Assembly: GCF_000190695.1 (NCBI RefSeq)
Contig: NZ_GL870929.1
Span: forward strand, 1,092,917-1,156,916
Source of the DNA: Kingella denitrificans ATCC 33394
Lineage (GTDB): Bacteria; Pseudomonadota; Gammaproteobacteria; Burkholderiales; Neisseriaceae
Direction: 5' to 3'
Length of the DNA stretch: 64,000 nt
The number at the start of each line of letters is the position of its first letter. Position 1 is the first letter of the stretch. The translations under genes and the position numbers were made by a program. The notes under the pieces were generated by a model, which was not told the origin of the DNA, searched no databases, and saw only the letters and a list, made by a program, of their open reading frames with translations. This document shows positions 30,429-40,019 of the stretch, piece by piece.

Positions 30429-31295
30429 TTAGTGATGGTCGTGTGCTTGTCCAATATAGACAAAAGCCAGAGCCATAAAGATAAACGCCTGCAAAGTAAT
30501 GACCAAAATATGGAAAATTGCCCATGCCAAGCCGGCCAAAATATGGAAAACAAACAGCACAGGATCCAACAGGCTCACACTGCCGGAAGCCGCCCAAGCG
30601 CCACCCAGCAAGGCAATCAGCATAAACACCAATTCGCCTGCATACATATTACCAAACAAACGCATACCGTGAGAGACGGTTTTGGAGAAAAACTCCATAA
30701 TATTCATTACAAAATTGATAGGGCCAAGCTTAGGGCCGAACGGCGCAGAAAACATTTCGTGCATCCAGCCCCCGAATCCTTTGATTTTAATGCTGTAATA
30801 AATACAAGTCAGCAAAACTCCGATAGCAAGCGCCAAAGTCGTATTCAAATCAGCAGTAGGAACAACGCGCAACAACGCATGGTGTTCGCCCGTCATGCCT
30901 TGGAAAACGCGCGGCAGTAAATCAACCGGCAGCATATCCATCGCATTCATCAGGAAAATCCACACAAACAGTGTCAGCCCCAAAGGTGCAACCACTTTGC
31001 GCGATTGTTCATTATGGATGATACCTTTGCACATATCGTCCACAAATTCATACAAAATTTCAACGGCAGCCTGAAAACGGCCGGGCACACCCGAAGTGGC
31101 TGTGCGTGCGCCGCGCCACAGCAAGAAACTGCCCAAAATGCCGAGCACGACAGCAAAGAAAATCGCATCAATATTGAAAAATGAAAAATCGGCGATGTTT
31201 TGCAAACCTTGACCTTCGGTCACATCTGAAAGACTGGTTAAGCTTTGCAAATGGTGTTTGATATAATCTGCAGGCGCAATGACTTCACTTGCCAT
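30429..31295 (-). CDS. atpB: ATP synthase Fo a subunit
   Basis: The 288-residue membrane subunit carries the proton half-channels. The essential Arg lies in the helix around GMRLFGNMYAGELVFMLIAL. It ends in a His-rich tail (GQAHDHH). Its start overlaps the end of atpI by 11 bases. Confidence 0.95.
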   Translation of the reverse strand: MASEVIAPADYIKHHLQSLTSLSDVTEGQGLQNIADFSFFNIDAIFFAVVLGILGSFLLWRGARTATSGVPGRFQAAVEILYEFVDDMCKGIIHNEQSRKVVAPLGLTLFVWIFLMNAMDMLPVDLLPRVFQGMTGEHHALLRVVPTADLNTTLALAIGVLLTCIYYSIKIKGFGGWMHEMFSAPFGPKLGPINFVMNIMEFFSKTVSHGMRLFGNMYAGELVFMLIALLGGAWAASGSVSLLDPVLFVFHILAGLAWAIFHILVITLQAFIFMALAFVYIGQAHDHH

Positions 31296-31671
31296 GACGA
31301 TGAACCTTTAAGAAAAATAAAAAAGCGAAATGACTGGCACTCAACAGCCCGATAAAGTAAGCAATAAAATGCAGGCTGCCATACAGCACGAACGACAGTA
31401 CCATCAAAACCAGACACAATATTATTTTTAATGCTTCTGCAAGAATAAACCCAGACCCTGCCAGCGCAGGATAAGGGCGCAGAAATTTTAAAAGCAATAC
31501 CGCTGCAAATGTCGGGACAATATAGGAAAAGCCGCCCAATATGAGCGAAAACGCTGGAATGTCGCCCCCAATTGCCCACGCGGCCGCTGCCAGCAAGCCG
31601 ATTGTAATTAACTGTAATCCAACCAATCTAAACACGCAGCCGTCCGAATATCTCTTTTGCAAGCAGCGCAA
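31285..31671 (-). CDS. atpI: ATP synthase subunit I
   Basis: The ~128-residue membrane protein has four hydrophobic segments and is the first gene of the atp operon, where AtpI helps c-ring assembly. The start is uncertain. The first in-frame codon is TTG (31669-31671); a later TTG four codons on and a GTG are also possible. The region upstream, shared with divergent yebC, should hold the operon promoter. Confidence 0.75.
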   Translation of the reverse strand: MRCLQKRYSDGCVFRLVGLQLITIGLLAAAAWAIGGDIPAFSLILGGFSYIVPTFAAVLLLKFLRPYPALAGSGFILAEALKIILCLVLMVLSFVLYGSLHFIAYFIGLLSASHFAFLFFLKVHRHGK

Positions 31672-31859
31672 ATATAATCAAACACCCCGATAGAGTCAAG
31701 CAAATTCGTTAATTCTTGTGAATTTTGTCTTTTGTAAAACGCGCTACCAGTGTTGCACGACCGCAAAAGCAGCCTGCACCTGCCTGCATCACCGACAGCA
31801 AATAAAAAATATGTTATGATAACGCGTTTTATCTATTGTCTGTTTTAAGGAGTATTTTT

Positions 31860-32588
31860 ATGGCCGGGCATAGCAAGTGGGCGAATATCCAACACAAAAA
31901 AGCACGTCAAGATGCAAAACGCGGCAAAATCTTTACCAAACTGATTAAAGAAATTACGATTGCGGCCAAACAGGGCGGCGGAGACCCGAACGCGAACCCG
32001 CGCCTGCGTTTGGCCATGGAAAAGGCATGGGATGCCAATATGCCGAAGGACAACGTGCAACGCGCCATCGACAAAGGCACGGGCAATTTGGAAGGCGTGG
32101 AATACATCGAACTACGTTACGAAGGCTACGGCATCGGCGGCGCGGCGGTGATGGTGGATTGCATGACCGACAACAAAACGCGTACGGTGGCCGATGTGCG
32201 GCATGCCTTCACCAAAAACGGCGGCAACCTGGGCACGGACGGCTGCGTGGCGTTCAACTTCGTCCACCAAGGCTACCTGCTCTACACCAATGCGGATGAA
32301 GACGCTTTGATGGAAGCCGCTTTGGAAGCAGGCGCGGAAGACGTGATTGCCGACGAAGAAGGCGTGATTGAAGTGATTACCGCGCCGACAGACTGGGCGA
32401 ACGTGAAAACCGCACTGGAACAGGCCGGCTTCAAAGCGGAAGACGGCGACGTGACCATGCGTCCGCAAACCACCACCGAATTGAGCGGCGCGGAAGCCGA
32501 AAAAATGCAAAAACTGATTGACGCGCTGGAAGATTTGGACGACGTGCAGAATGTGTACACTTCCGCCGTTTTGGATTTGGGCGATTAA
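31860..32588 (+). CDS. YebC/PmpR-family transcription/translation factor
   Basis: The 242-residue protein starts MAGHSKWANIQHKKARQDA and has the three-domain YebC length with an acidic middle. Family members act as DNA-binding regulators or relieve ribosome stalling. AAGGAG precedes the ATG. A -10-like TATGAT lies in the upstream TATGTTATGATAACG. Confidence 0.93.
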   Translation: MAGHSKWANIQHKKARQDAKRGKIFTKLIKEITIAAKQGGGDPNANPRLRLAMEKAWDANMPKDNVQRAIDKGTGNLEGVEYIELRYEGYGIGGAAVMVDCMTDNKTRTVADVRHAFTKNGGNLGTDGCVAFNFVHQGYLLYTNADEDALMEAALEAGAEDVIADEEGVIEVITAPTDWANVKTALEQAGFKAEDGDVTMRPQTTTELSGAEAEKMQKLIDALEDLDDVQNVYTSAVLDLGD

Positions 32589-32682
32589 ACCCGCACCATT
32601 TTTATTTTTAAACGTGCAGGCTGCTTTTTAACAAGCCGCAGCCTGCCACCTCTGTTTTTCAATATCGACAACGGAAATACCC

Positions 32683-33279
32683 ATGAAATCTTATACACTT
32701 ATGCTGGCTGCCGCCTTGGCGCTGGCCGCCTGCAAAGGACAACCCGAAAACGTCCAACAGGCACAGGCTGATGCCCAACCCACACCTATCGCCGCGTCCG
32801 ATGCACCCATCGCATCCGCACCGGCCGCCGCACCCGCAGGCCCCATCAGCAGCAAAGACGGCGTGTTCCAATTCACGGCCGACGGCAATTTCAGCGACAG
32901 CCTGAACGAAAGCAGCCTGCACCCTGAAAACCTGGGCGCAGAGCAAATCACCCTGTTGCAATACGATGCCGACCGCAACCTCACGCTGACCGCCGTGCAA
33001 TATGGCAAAGCCGAAGGCGACAGCAAAGCCGTGTTCGGCAAAATTAAAGCGCAAATCGAAAAAGAGAAATCGCTGGCCAACGTGAAAATCGGCGAAGCAA
33101 AAGACGCGCAGATGACATACTCTTTCGAGCGCAAGACCGGTGAAGACACCACATCCGAAAGCTGCATTGCCCACATATCCGCTGAAAAACAAGTCAGCAG
33201 CATCTGTGCCAGCAGCACCGAATTGTCGGCGGACGATTTGGCGAAATTCCTGGCGCAAACCGTTCAAGTCAAATCGTAA
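32683..33279 (+). CDS. Hypothetical lipoprotein
   Basis: The 198-residue protein has a lipoprotein signal (LAAC, Cys17), an Ala/Pro-rich linker and a soluble domain of unknown fold with two Cys (SESCIAH, SSICASS) that may form a disulfide. A complete DUS is read as ESSLHPEN near residue 80. It is likely surface or periplasmic. No family recognised. Confidence 0.75.
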   Translation: MKSYTLMLAAALALAACKGQPENVQQAQADAQPTPIAASDAPIASAPAAAPAGPISSKDGVFQFTADGNFSDSLNESSLHPENLGAEQITLLQYDADRNLTLTAVQYGKAEGDSKAVFGKIKAQIEKEKSLANVKIGEAKDAQMTYSFERKTGEDTTSESCIAHISAEKQVSSICASSTELSADDLAKFLAQTVQVKS

Positions 33280-33291
33280 CGGATTGCCGAT

Positions 33292-33335
33292 AAAAAACCT
33301 TTGCACGGAATCTCATTCCCATGCAAAGGTTTTTT
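33292..33335. terminator. Bidirectional Rho-independent terminator
   Basis: AAAAAACCTTTGCA pairs with TGCAAAGGTTTTTT (14 bp) around a 16-base loop, giving A and T runs on the two sides. It separates the converging lipoprotein and YoaK-like genes. No DUS is involved. Confidence 0.85.
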
Positions 33336-33336
33336 G

Positions 33337-34134
33337 CTATTTGCGCCGCAAGCGTTGCCGCAGCAGCCATTTCATGCGGATACGGATGTCGTAGCCCACC
33401 GAGTTCATGCCGAGCATAAACAAAATCAGCGATACGGGCAGCGTGAAATGGTAGCCCAAATATTGATAGCCCCACGTGCCGATAACACCGCCGCCGATAA
33501 AACTGCCCAATATGCCCAGCAAAAACCGCATTTTGGGCCGGTTCACATTCACGGAGGGCAGGCGCGGGTTGGTATCGCGCCGGTAATACAGCATTTTCGA
33601 TAATTCGATGCCCAAATCGGTGGCGGCACCGGTCATGTGGGTGGAGCGGATGACGCTGCCGGAAAGCACGGTCAGCACGGTGTTGTGCATACCCATGATG
33701 AACGACAGCAGCCACACGGTCGGATGCACCAGCGACCAGCCTTGGTTCAGGCCGAAGCCGAGCAGGCCGAAAAACAGCAGATACAGCGCTTCCAGCCACA
33801 TCGACATGCCGTAGCTGCTGCGGAACTTCTGCCGCTTTGCCCACAAAATCAGCCAACTGGCGTGCGCCGAGCCAAGCACGAACGCCACCACGCCCGCCAT
33901 AGCCAGCAGTGCCAAAAACCATTGGCGCGCGTATAACTCGTTGGCGGTGTGCGACAATGCGCCGGTAATGTGCGACGTAAAACTATTGACGGCGAAAAAT
34001 CCGCCCGCGTTAATCGCGCCGGCCAGCCCGGTCATTAGGTAGCCCAATGCGCGGAAATGGCTGTCGGAAATTTCGCCCGAATGCAGATAGGGCCGGTCGG
34101 AATACCAAAACCAATGTTTGTTCTGCCGCGGCAT
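33337..34134 (-). CDS. YoaK-family (DUF1275) membrane protein
   Basis: The 265-residue protein has about six membrane helices and the family blocks LTGLAGAINAGGFFAVN, TSHITGALS and STHMTGAATDLGIEL. Function unknown; the family is often predicted to be a transporter. It ends in a basic tail (RQRLRRK). Confidence 0.8.
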   Translation of the reverse strand: MPRQNKHWFWYSDRPYLHSGEISDSHFRALGYLMTGLAGAINAGGFFAVNSFTSHITGALSHTANELYARQWFLALLAMAGVVAFVLGSAHASWLILWAKRQKFRSSYGMSMWLEALYLLFFGLLGFGLNQGWSLVHPTVWLLSFIMGMHNTVLTVLSGSVIRSTHMTGAATDLGIELSKMLYYRRDTNPRLPSVNVNRPKMRFLLGILGSFIGGGVIGTWGYQYLGYHFTLPVSLILFMLGMNSVGYDIRIRMKWLLRQRLRRK

Positions 34135-34182
34135 CGGCCTGCCTCCTTTTGCAGTTGGATATGCGTCCGTAAAACATCCGTA

Positions 34183-34231
34183 AAAAAGCAGCCTGCACTT
34201 TGCGGTATTCGGAAAAGTGCAGGCTGCTTTG
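34183..34231. terminator. Inverted AA-king3DUS pair after sodA
   Basis: A stem of about 16 bp with a short loop, 9 bases after the sodA stop on the minus strand and upstream of the YoaK-like gene. Confidence 0.65.
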
Positions 34232-34239
34232 TGCGGCGG

Positions 34240-34866
34240 TTAGGCTGCTTGGTCAAAGCGGCGTTGTGCTTCGTCCCAGTTCACCACGTTCCAGAATTCT
34301 TTGATGTAGTCCGGACGGCGGTTTTGGAATTTCAAATAATATGAGTGCTCCCAAACGTCCAGGCAGAACAGCGGCGTGCCTGAGCAGCCTGCAATTTCTT
34401 TGCCCATCAAAGGCGAATCTTGATTGGGCGTGGACACTACTTTCAGTTTGCCGCCTTCGGCCACCAGCCAAGCCCAGCCGGAACCGAAACGGGTTTGCGC
34501 CGCTTTTTCAAATTCTGCCTTGAATGCGTCCACGCTGCCGAAATCGCGCTCGATGGCGGCTTTCAGGCTGCCGCCCAAAACCGTGCCTTTTTTCAGCGAT
34601 GCCCAGAAGAATGTGTGGTTGGCATGGCCGCCCACGTTGTTGCGCACGGCGGTTTGTTTGTCGGCCGGCAGTTCGGCAATGCGCGAAATCACTTCGTCGG
34701 CGCTCAATGCGGAAAACTCAGGCATGCCCAATGCTTCAACGGCGGCGTTGGCATTGTTCACATAAGTTTGGTGGTGTTTGCCGTGGTGGATTTCCATTGT
34801 GCGCGCGTCGAAATGCGGTTCCAATGCGTCATAGGCATAGCCCAGTTCAGGTAAAGTAAAAGCCAT
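34240..34866 (-). CDS. sodA: Superoxide dismutase, Mn-type
   Basis: The 208-residue enzyme converts superoxide to peroxide and oxygen. Metal ligands: His in MEIHHGKHHQTYV, His in GGHANHTFFW, and Asp and His in DVWEHSYYLKFQNRRPDYI. GGHANH and TPNQDSPLMG are the Mn-type (SodA) signatures rather than the Fe-type. A DUS-like stretch gives IAGCSGTPLFC. Confidence 0.93.
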   Translation of the reverse strand: MAFTLPELGYAYDALEPHFDARTMEIHHGKHHQTYVNNANAAVEALGMPEFSALSADEVISRIAELPADKQTAVRNNVGGHANHTFFWASLKKGTVLGGSLKAAIERDFGSVDAFKAEFEKAAQTRFGSGWAWLVAEGGKLKVVSTPNQDSPLMGKEIAGCSGTPLFCLDVWEHSYYLKFQNRRPDYIKEFWNVVNWDEAQRRFDQAA

Positions 34867-35028
34867 GGTTGTGTTCCTTCTTATCGTAAGTGTGTTGGAA
34901 AAACCGAATGATAGCGGTATCCCGCCGGCAAGGCAAGCTGCAGGGGGTGCAGGCTGCTTTTTTCGCCGCAGGCATTAGCAATTACGCGCCAACCCTGTAT
35001 CATTGCGTTTTTCCAACGCCCCTTTGCC

Positions 35029-36564
35029 ATGATGAAACGTCTGCCGACCACGCTTGCCTTATCCGCCCTGCCCGCCCTGTTTTTGTGGACGCTGGCCGTT
35101 GTGCCGCTGTGGTCCATGCTCGGCTATGGCGGGCGCACGCTCTGGCGCGAAATGTTTACCGATGCGTATTACCAACACCGCCTGCTGTGGACGGTGGTGC
35201 AAGCAGCCTGCACGGTGATGCTGACATGGATGCTGTCTCTGCCCTGCGCGTGGACGCTGGCGCGGCTGCAATTTGCCGGCAAAACGCTGATTTTGCGATT
35301 ATTGATGCTGCCGTTCATCATGCCCACGCTGGTGGCGGGTATGGGCGTGCTGGCCTTGTTCGGCGAACACGGGCTGCTGTGGCGCGGCTGGCAGGACACG
35401 CCCGCGCTGCTGCTGTACGGCAATCTGTTTTTCAACCTGCCCGTGGCGGTCCGTTCGGCCTACCAAGGATTCCTCACCGTGCCCGCCCACCGCATGGCCG
35501 CGGCGCAAACATTGGGCGCGAACGCATGGCGGCAATTTTGGCATGTGGAACTGCCCGTGTTGCGGCCGTGGCTGGCGGGTGCAGGCTGCCTGATTTTCCT
35601 CTACTGCTTTTCCGGCTTCGGGCTAGCGCTGCTATTGGGCGGCCGGCAATACGCCACCGTCGAAGTGGAAATCTACCAGCTCATTGCTTATGAATTGGAC
35701 ATGGAACACGCTGCCGTGCTGGTTTGGCTGGTACTCACCATCACCGCCGGCGCAGGCATATTGAACGCGTGGTTCGGACGGCAGACCAAAGCGGCGGAAT
35801 GGCGGCCGGTTGCGCCCAAAGCCCCAAGCAGCCTGCACCAATACGCCCTGCTCGCCCTCACCGCCGCCCTGTTGCTCTGCTGCTGCGCCCTGCCGCTGGC
35901 CGCGATTGCATGGCATGCGGTGCAGGCCGGCAGCGCGTGGCGCATCTTGGCCGACGGCGACACTTGGACGGCGGTGGGCAACACCCTGCGTTTTTCCGGC
36001 ATCGCGCTGATAGGTGCCGCCGCATTGGGCATTCTGCACGCCGCCGCCGCACGTCGCAGCGCGCTGTTCCGCAGCATCACCTTCCTGCCGTTTATGATTT
36101 CGCCCGTGTGCCTGACCTTCGGCGCACTGCTCGCCTATCCGCAGCACGCAGGCAGCCTGCACTTATTGCTGGCGCTGTATATCCTGATGGCCTATCCGTT
36201 TGTCAGCAAAGATGTTTTGTCCGCCTGGGACGCATTGCCCCGCCACTATGCCGCCGCCGCACGCACCAACGGCGCCAACGCGCTGCAAACCGCATGGCAC
36301 GTCCTGCGCCCGCTGCTCACCCCCGCATTGCGGCGCGGCATGACGTTTGCCGCCGCCACCGGTATCGGCGAATTTGCCGCCACCCTGTTCCTGTCGCGCC
36401 CCGAATGGCAAACGCTCACCACGCTGATTTACGAACACTTGGGCAAAGTGGGGCAGGAAAATTACCACAAAGCGATGGTGCTGACGTTCGTGCTGATGGC
36501 GTTGGCGGGCACGGTATTTTTGTGCCTTGACCAGAAAAGCGGCCGTGACGGATACGGGCAGTGA
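35029..36564 (+). CDS. ABC transporter permease, fused two-domain type (ThiP/FbpB-like)
   Basis: The 511-residue membrane protein has two permease halves, each with an EAA-type loop (AAAQTLGANAWRQFWHVELP and AAARTNGANALQTAWHVLRP). This fused layout and length fit thiamine or ferric-iron permeases. No binding protein or ATPase gene is adjacent, so the substrate is unclear. Two complete DUS lie inside (near 35203, read QAACTV in a helix, and near 35826, read PSSLHQ). Confidence 0.8.
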   Translation: MMKRLPTTLALSALPALFLWTLAVVPLWSMLGYGGRTLWREMFTDAYYQHRLLWTVVQAACTVMLTWMLSLPCAWTLARLQFAGKTLILRLLMLPFIMPTLVAGMGVLALFGEHGLLWRGWQDTPALLLYGNLFFNLPVAVRSAYQGFLTVPAHRMAAAQTLGANAWRQFWHVELPVLRPWLAGAGCLIFLYCFSGFGLALLLGGRQYATVEVEIYQLIAYELDMEHAAVLVWLVLTITAGAGILNAWFGRQTKAAEWRPVAPKAPSSLHQYALLALTAALLLCCCALPLAAIAWHAVQAGSAWRILADGDTWTAVGNTLRFSGIALIGAAALGILHAAAARRSALFRSITFLPFMISPVCLTFGALLAYPQHAGSLHLLLALYILMAYPFVSKDVLSAWDALPRHYAAAARTNGANALQTAWHVLRPLLTPALRRGMTFAAATGIGEFAATLFLSRPEWQTLTTLIYEHLGKVGQENYHKAMVLTFVLMALAGTVFLCLDQKSGRDGYGQ

Positions 36565-36595
36565 AACCAAGGCAAAATCCGCTTGGAAACACGGC

Positions 36596-36642
36596 AAAAA
36601 AAGCAGCCTGCACTCGGAAAACCAAAGTGCAGGCTGCTTTTT
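36596..36642. terminator. Inverted AA-king3DUS pair after the ABC permease
   Basis: Stem of about 16 bp with A and T runs, 31 bases after the permease stop and before the first Correia element. Confidence 0.65.
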
Positions 36643-36658
36643 GACCTGTTTTTCATTG

Positions 36659-36764
36659 TATAATGAATTAAAATCGCAATGATACGGCGTTGGCTCGCCT
36701 TGACGTACTACTTGTACGCCTTGCGGCTCGCCGCCTTGTCTCATTTTTATTTTAATCCACTATA
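36659..36764. mobile_element. Correia-type repeat, 106 bp (copy 1)
   Basis: The terminal inverted repeats read TATAATGAATTAAAAT and ATTTTAATCCACTATA. The internal GATACGGCGTTGGCTCGCC and GCGGCTCGCCGCCTTGTC match the short Correia element of Neisseria. It is nearly identical to copy 2 in reverse orientation. One end has two changes from the canonical TATAGTGG. Confidence 0.88.
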
Positions 36765-36811
36765 AACACAGTAGGCGGCACAACGCCATGCAGTCCATAC
36801 AAACACGGGAA

Positions 36812-36854
36812 TGTGCAGGCTGCATTTCCATTCCGCCCAAAAGCAGCCTGCACT
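36812..36854. repeat. Imperfect inverted AA-king3DUS pair
   Basis: TGCAGGCTGCAT (one base off) faces AAGCAGCCTGCA just after the stop codon of the SbmA-like gene on the minus strand. Confidence 0.6.
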
Positions 36855-36861
36855 TCTCAAT

Positions 36862-37845
36862 TCATCTTCTAACCGATGCGTCAATCTGTTTCTCAAATTC
36901 TTTCAACCGTTTATAAATCGACAGCAGCTCCACAATCGTCGTCCACGACTGCACTAGAAACTGAAACGAATCCTGCACCCTGTCGAACGTGCGCACGATT
37001 TTCTGGAAGCTGCCCAGCGTGAGCGCGCCCGCCAAAAGGCTCGGTGCCAGCACGATATACGGCATAATCACCGAAAATTGCAGATACGACCAGCGCGCCA
37101 TATCGAAATACATATAATGCCAATACAGGCGGTAATTGTTTTTGCGTACCGCGTGGAACAAATCTTTCAACACGGGCGGACGGGCGCAGTTGCCGTCGTC
37201 CTCGCCCAGCACCAATTCTTTGCGGTAGGCCGCTTCCACCTTTTGGTTATTGAATTCCAGCCCCGGCAGCTTCACGCCCACCAAAGCCAAAGCCACCGTG
37301 CCGAACAGTGAAAACAGCACCGCCAAAAACACCAGCGCATGGTCCACATGCCCAATCCACGGTATTTCCGTTATCTTCTCGCTCAAATCCCACAAAATCG
37401 GCAAAAACGCCACCAGCGTCAGCACCGCTTTCAGGAAACTCACGCCCAAAGCCTCCATAATCTTCGCAAAGCGCATCGTGTCTTCCTGAATACGCTGTGA
37501 AGCGCCCTCGATATGGCGCACCTTGTCCCAATGCGCCTGATAATAGTCCGTCATCGCCTCGCGCCAACGGAAAATGTAATGCCGCCCGAAAAATTCCAGC
37601 AGCACCGCAATCACCACATACACCGCCGCCAGCAGCGCAAATTGCAGCACCAGCTTCAAAAAATCGCCAAACGACATGCTGTTGGGTTTTTGCAAAACCG
37701 ACTGAATCGTGTCGTAAAACGTGCCGAACCAGTCGGTAATTTGCACGTCCAGCGACACGCGCCACCAGGTGACCAGCAAAATCACCAGCGTGCCGCCCAG
37801 CGACCAGCGCCACCATTTTTTGTCGAGAAAGAAGGTTTTGAACAT
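36862..37845 (-). CDS. SbmA/BacA-like peptide transporter
   Basis: The 327-residue inner-membrane protein matches the SbmA/BacA family: FFGRHYIFRWREAMTDYYQ, RIQEDTMRFAK and SYLQFSVIMPYIVLAP. The family imports antimicrobial peptides and some antibiotics using the proton gradient. At 327 residues it is shorter than E. coli SbmA (about 400), which could be lineage variation. No ATPase domain is present. Confidence 0.85.
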   Translation of the reverse strand: MFKTFFLDKKWWRWSLGGTLVILLVTWWRVSLDVQITDWFGTFYDTIQSVLQKPNSMSFGDFLKLVLQFALLAAVYVVIAVLLEFFGRHYIFRWREAMTDYYQAHWDKVRHIEGASQRIQEDTMRFAKIMEALGVSFLKAVLTLVAFLPILWDLSEKITEIPWIGHVDHALVFLAVLFSLFGTVALALVGVKLPGLEFNNQKVEAAYRKELVLGEDDGNCARPPVLKDLFHAVRKNNYRLYWHYMYFDMARWSYLQFSVIMPYIVLAPSLLAGALTLGSFQKIVRTFDRVQDSFQFLVQSWTTIVELLSIYKRLKEFEKQIDASVRR

Positions 37846-37878
37846 AAATATCCGTATCTATTTGATATTGTTTGAATT

Positions 37879-37925
37879 AAAAAAGTGCAGGCTGCTTTCG
37901 GATTCGGCAAAGGCAGCCTGCACTT
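37879..37925. terminator. Inverted DUS pair after recQ
   Basis: TGCAGGCTGCTT faces AGGCAGCCTGCA, a hybrid of the king and king3 dialects, just after the recQ stop. Confidence 0.55.
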
Positions 37926-37952
37926 GCCTTCGCAATGCTGCGGCGGCCGCGC

Positions 37953-39755
37953 TTAATCCGCGCGGTGTTCCGCCACCACGCGCAAAATTTCGCCGCCGAG
38001 TTTTTCGATTTTCGCCTCGCCCAAACCGTACACGTCACGCAGGTCCGCCAAATGTGCAGGCTGCTTTTCCACAATGTCGCGCAGGGTTTTATCGCCGCAA
38101 ATCACATAGGCCGGCACTTCGTCCGCTTTGGCTTTGGCCAGCCGCCATTGGCGCAACGCCTGCCACAGCCGCTCTTCGCGCTCGGTACGCAGCCAGTTGT
38201 CGGTTTTGGCCACGCGGGTGGCCGCCTTGTCGCGTTTCAGCGGCCGCAGCAGCACGGTTTCTTCGCCGCGCAACACGGGCAATGCGGCTTCGGTCAGTAT
38301 CAGCGCCTGATGGCGGTGGATGTCGTTGGTCAGCAGCCCCAGCCCGATGCACTGCCGCACCACGTTGCGCCAATCTTTGTCGCTCAATGTGCTGCCGATG
38401 CCGAAGGTGGACAGCTGCTCGTGGCGGTTTTGCCGCACCCAGTCGCCGTCTTTGCCGCGCAACACGTCAATCACATAACCCGCCGCAAAGCACTGCCCGA
38501 CACGGTACACGCAGCTCAACAGCTTTTGCACCAGTTCCGTGCCGTCAAACCGTTCGGGCGGGTGCAGGCAATTGTCGCAGTTGCCGCAGGGGGCGGATTC
38601 TTCGCCGAAATGGCGCAGCAGCAGTTGGCGGCGGCAGGCAGCGGTTTCGCACACGTCGAACATGGCGTTGAGTTTTTGCAATTCGATTTGTTTTTGAAAA
38701 TCGGAAGCCTGGCTTTCGGCAATGCGCTCTTTCAGCAATACCAGCGTGTTCATGCCGTAACACAGCCAGCTCACCGCGGGCAGGCCGTCGCGCCCCGCCC
38801 TGCCGCTTTCCTGATAGAAATGCTCGATGCTCTGCGGCATGTCCAAATGCGCCACAAAGCGCACGTCGGGCTTGTCGATTCCCATGCCGAAAGCCACCGT
38901 GGCCACAATGATGATGTTGTCTTCGTGCGTGAAACGGTGCTGGTGGTGCTGGCGTGTTTCCAAGCTCATGCCGGCATGGTACGGCACGGCGTTCAGGCCG
39001 TTTTCGCACAAAAAGGCGGCGGTGTCTTCCACCGATTTGCGGCTTAAGCAATACACAATGCCGTTTTGACCGTGCATTTGTTTTTGAATGAAATCCAACA
39101 GCTGCTTTTTGCCGTTGTTCTTTTCCATGACTTGATAATAGATATTCGGCCGGTCAAAACTGGAAATAAATTCCGGCGCATCGGCCAATTTGAGATAGTG
39201 CTTCATATCGGCGCGGGTTTCCGCATCGGCGGTGGCGGTGAGCGCGATACGCGGCACGTTTGGATAACGTTCGGCCAAAATGCCGAGCTGTTGGTATTCG
39301 GGGCGAAAATCGTGCCCCCATTGGCTCACGCAATGCGCTTCGTCAATGGCAAACAGGCTGACGGCGGTGTTGTCCAGAAAGCGCAAAAAGCGTTCGGTCA
39401 CCAGCCGTTCGGGCGCGACATACAAAAGTTTCAGGCTGCCTGCATGGATATCGTCCGCCAGCCGCCGCACCGTTTCGGGCGGCGTGCCGCTATGGACGGC
39501 GGCGGCATGGACACCGGCGGCGCGCAGGTTGGCGACTTGGTCGTCCATCAGCGCAATCAGCGGCGACACGACCACGGCCACGCCTTCTCGCATCAGCGCG
39601 GGGATTTGATAACACAGCGATTTGCCGCCACCCGTGGGCATGAGCACCAGCGCGCTGCCGCCCTGCGCCACGGTTTCGACGATTTCGGCCTGCCTGCCGC
39701 GGAAGGCGGGGTAGCCGAAGGTGTCTTGTAAGATGCGTTGGGCGGTGGCGGACAT
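37953..39755 (-). CDS. recQ: ATP-dependent DNA helicase RecQ
   Basis: The 600-residue helicase unwinds DNA 3'-5' in recombination and, in Neisseria, in pilin variation. Motifs: MPTGGGKSLCYQIPAL, AIDEAHCVSQWGHDFRPEY, a zinc-binding cluster (CETAACRRQ...CGNCDNC), the RQC winged helix and one C-terminal HRDC domain. A DUS is read VEKQPAHLADLR within HRDC, and an AG-kingDUS (39430-39441) lies in the helicase core. Confidence 0.95.
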   Translation of the reverse strand: MSATAQRILQDTFGYPAFRGRQAEIVETVAQGGSALVLMPTGGGKSLCYQIPALMREGVAVVVSPLIALMDDQVANLRAAGVHAAAVHSGTPPETVRRLADDIHAGSLKLLYVAPERLVTERFLRFLDNTAVSLFAIDEAHCVSQWGHDFRPEYQQLGILAERYPNVPRIALTATADAETRADMKHYLKLADAPEFISSFDRPNIYYQVMEKNNGKKQLLDFIQKQMHGQNGIVYCLSRKSVEDTAAFLCENGLNAVPYHAGMSLETRQHHQHRFTHEDNIIIVATVAFGMGIDKPDVRFVAHLDMPQSIEHFYQESGRAGRDGLPAVSWLCYGMNTLVLLKERIAESQASDFQKQIELQKLNAMFDVCETAACRRQLLLRHFGEESAPCGNCDNCLHPPERFDGTELVQKLLSCVYRVGQCFAAGYVIDVLRGKDGDWVRQNRHEQLSTFGIGSTLSDKDWRNVVRQCIGLGLLTNDIHRHQALILTEAALPVLRGEETVLLRPLKRDKAATRVAKTDNWLRTEREERLWQALRQWRLAKAKADEVPAYVICGDKTLRDIVEKQPAHLADLRDVYGLGEAKIEKLGGEILRVVAEHRAD

Positions 39756-39803
39756 GGTGGTGGCAATCGTAAAAAAGGGCGTATTTTAGCACGGCGGCAA
39801 ACC

Positions 39804-39856
39804 GTGTGCAGGCTGCTTTCGGTGCGGTTGGGCGGCGTGCAAAAGCAGCCTGCACG
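39804..39856. repeat. Inverted AA-king3DUS pair upstream of recQ
   Basis: TGCAGGCTGCTT at about 39807 and AAGCAGCCTGCA at about 39843 are spaced by 20 bases; a third copy follows near 39942. They fill the gap between divergent recQ and the phosphatase gene. Confidence 0.55.
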
Positions 39857-40019
39857 GCTTTACACTGCAAACCTTGGCACGGTCGCCATTTCCCTTGTCT
39901 TGCTGCGCGGCAAATAACGAAAACGACAAAAACGCAGGGTGCAGGCTGCTTTCAACGCGGCCAACGGCAATTTGCGTTAAAATACCGCCGTTTCGGTTTT
40001 AAAAATGGGAAATCGGCTA

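Noticed and set aside
34867..35028. TPP riboswitch upstream of the ThiP-like permease
   Set aside because: The conserved CUGAGA and downstream core of the TPP riboswitch are not present.
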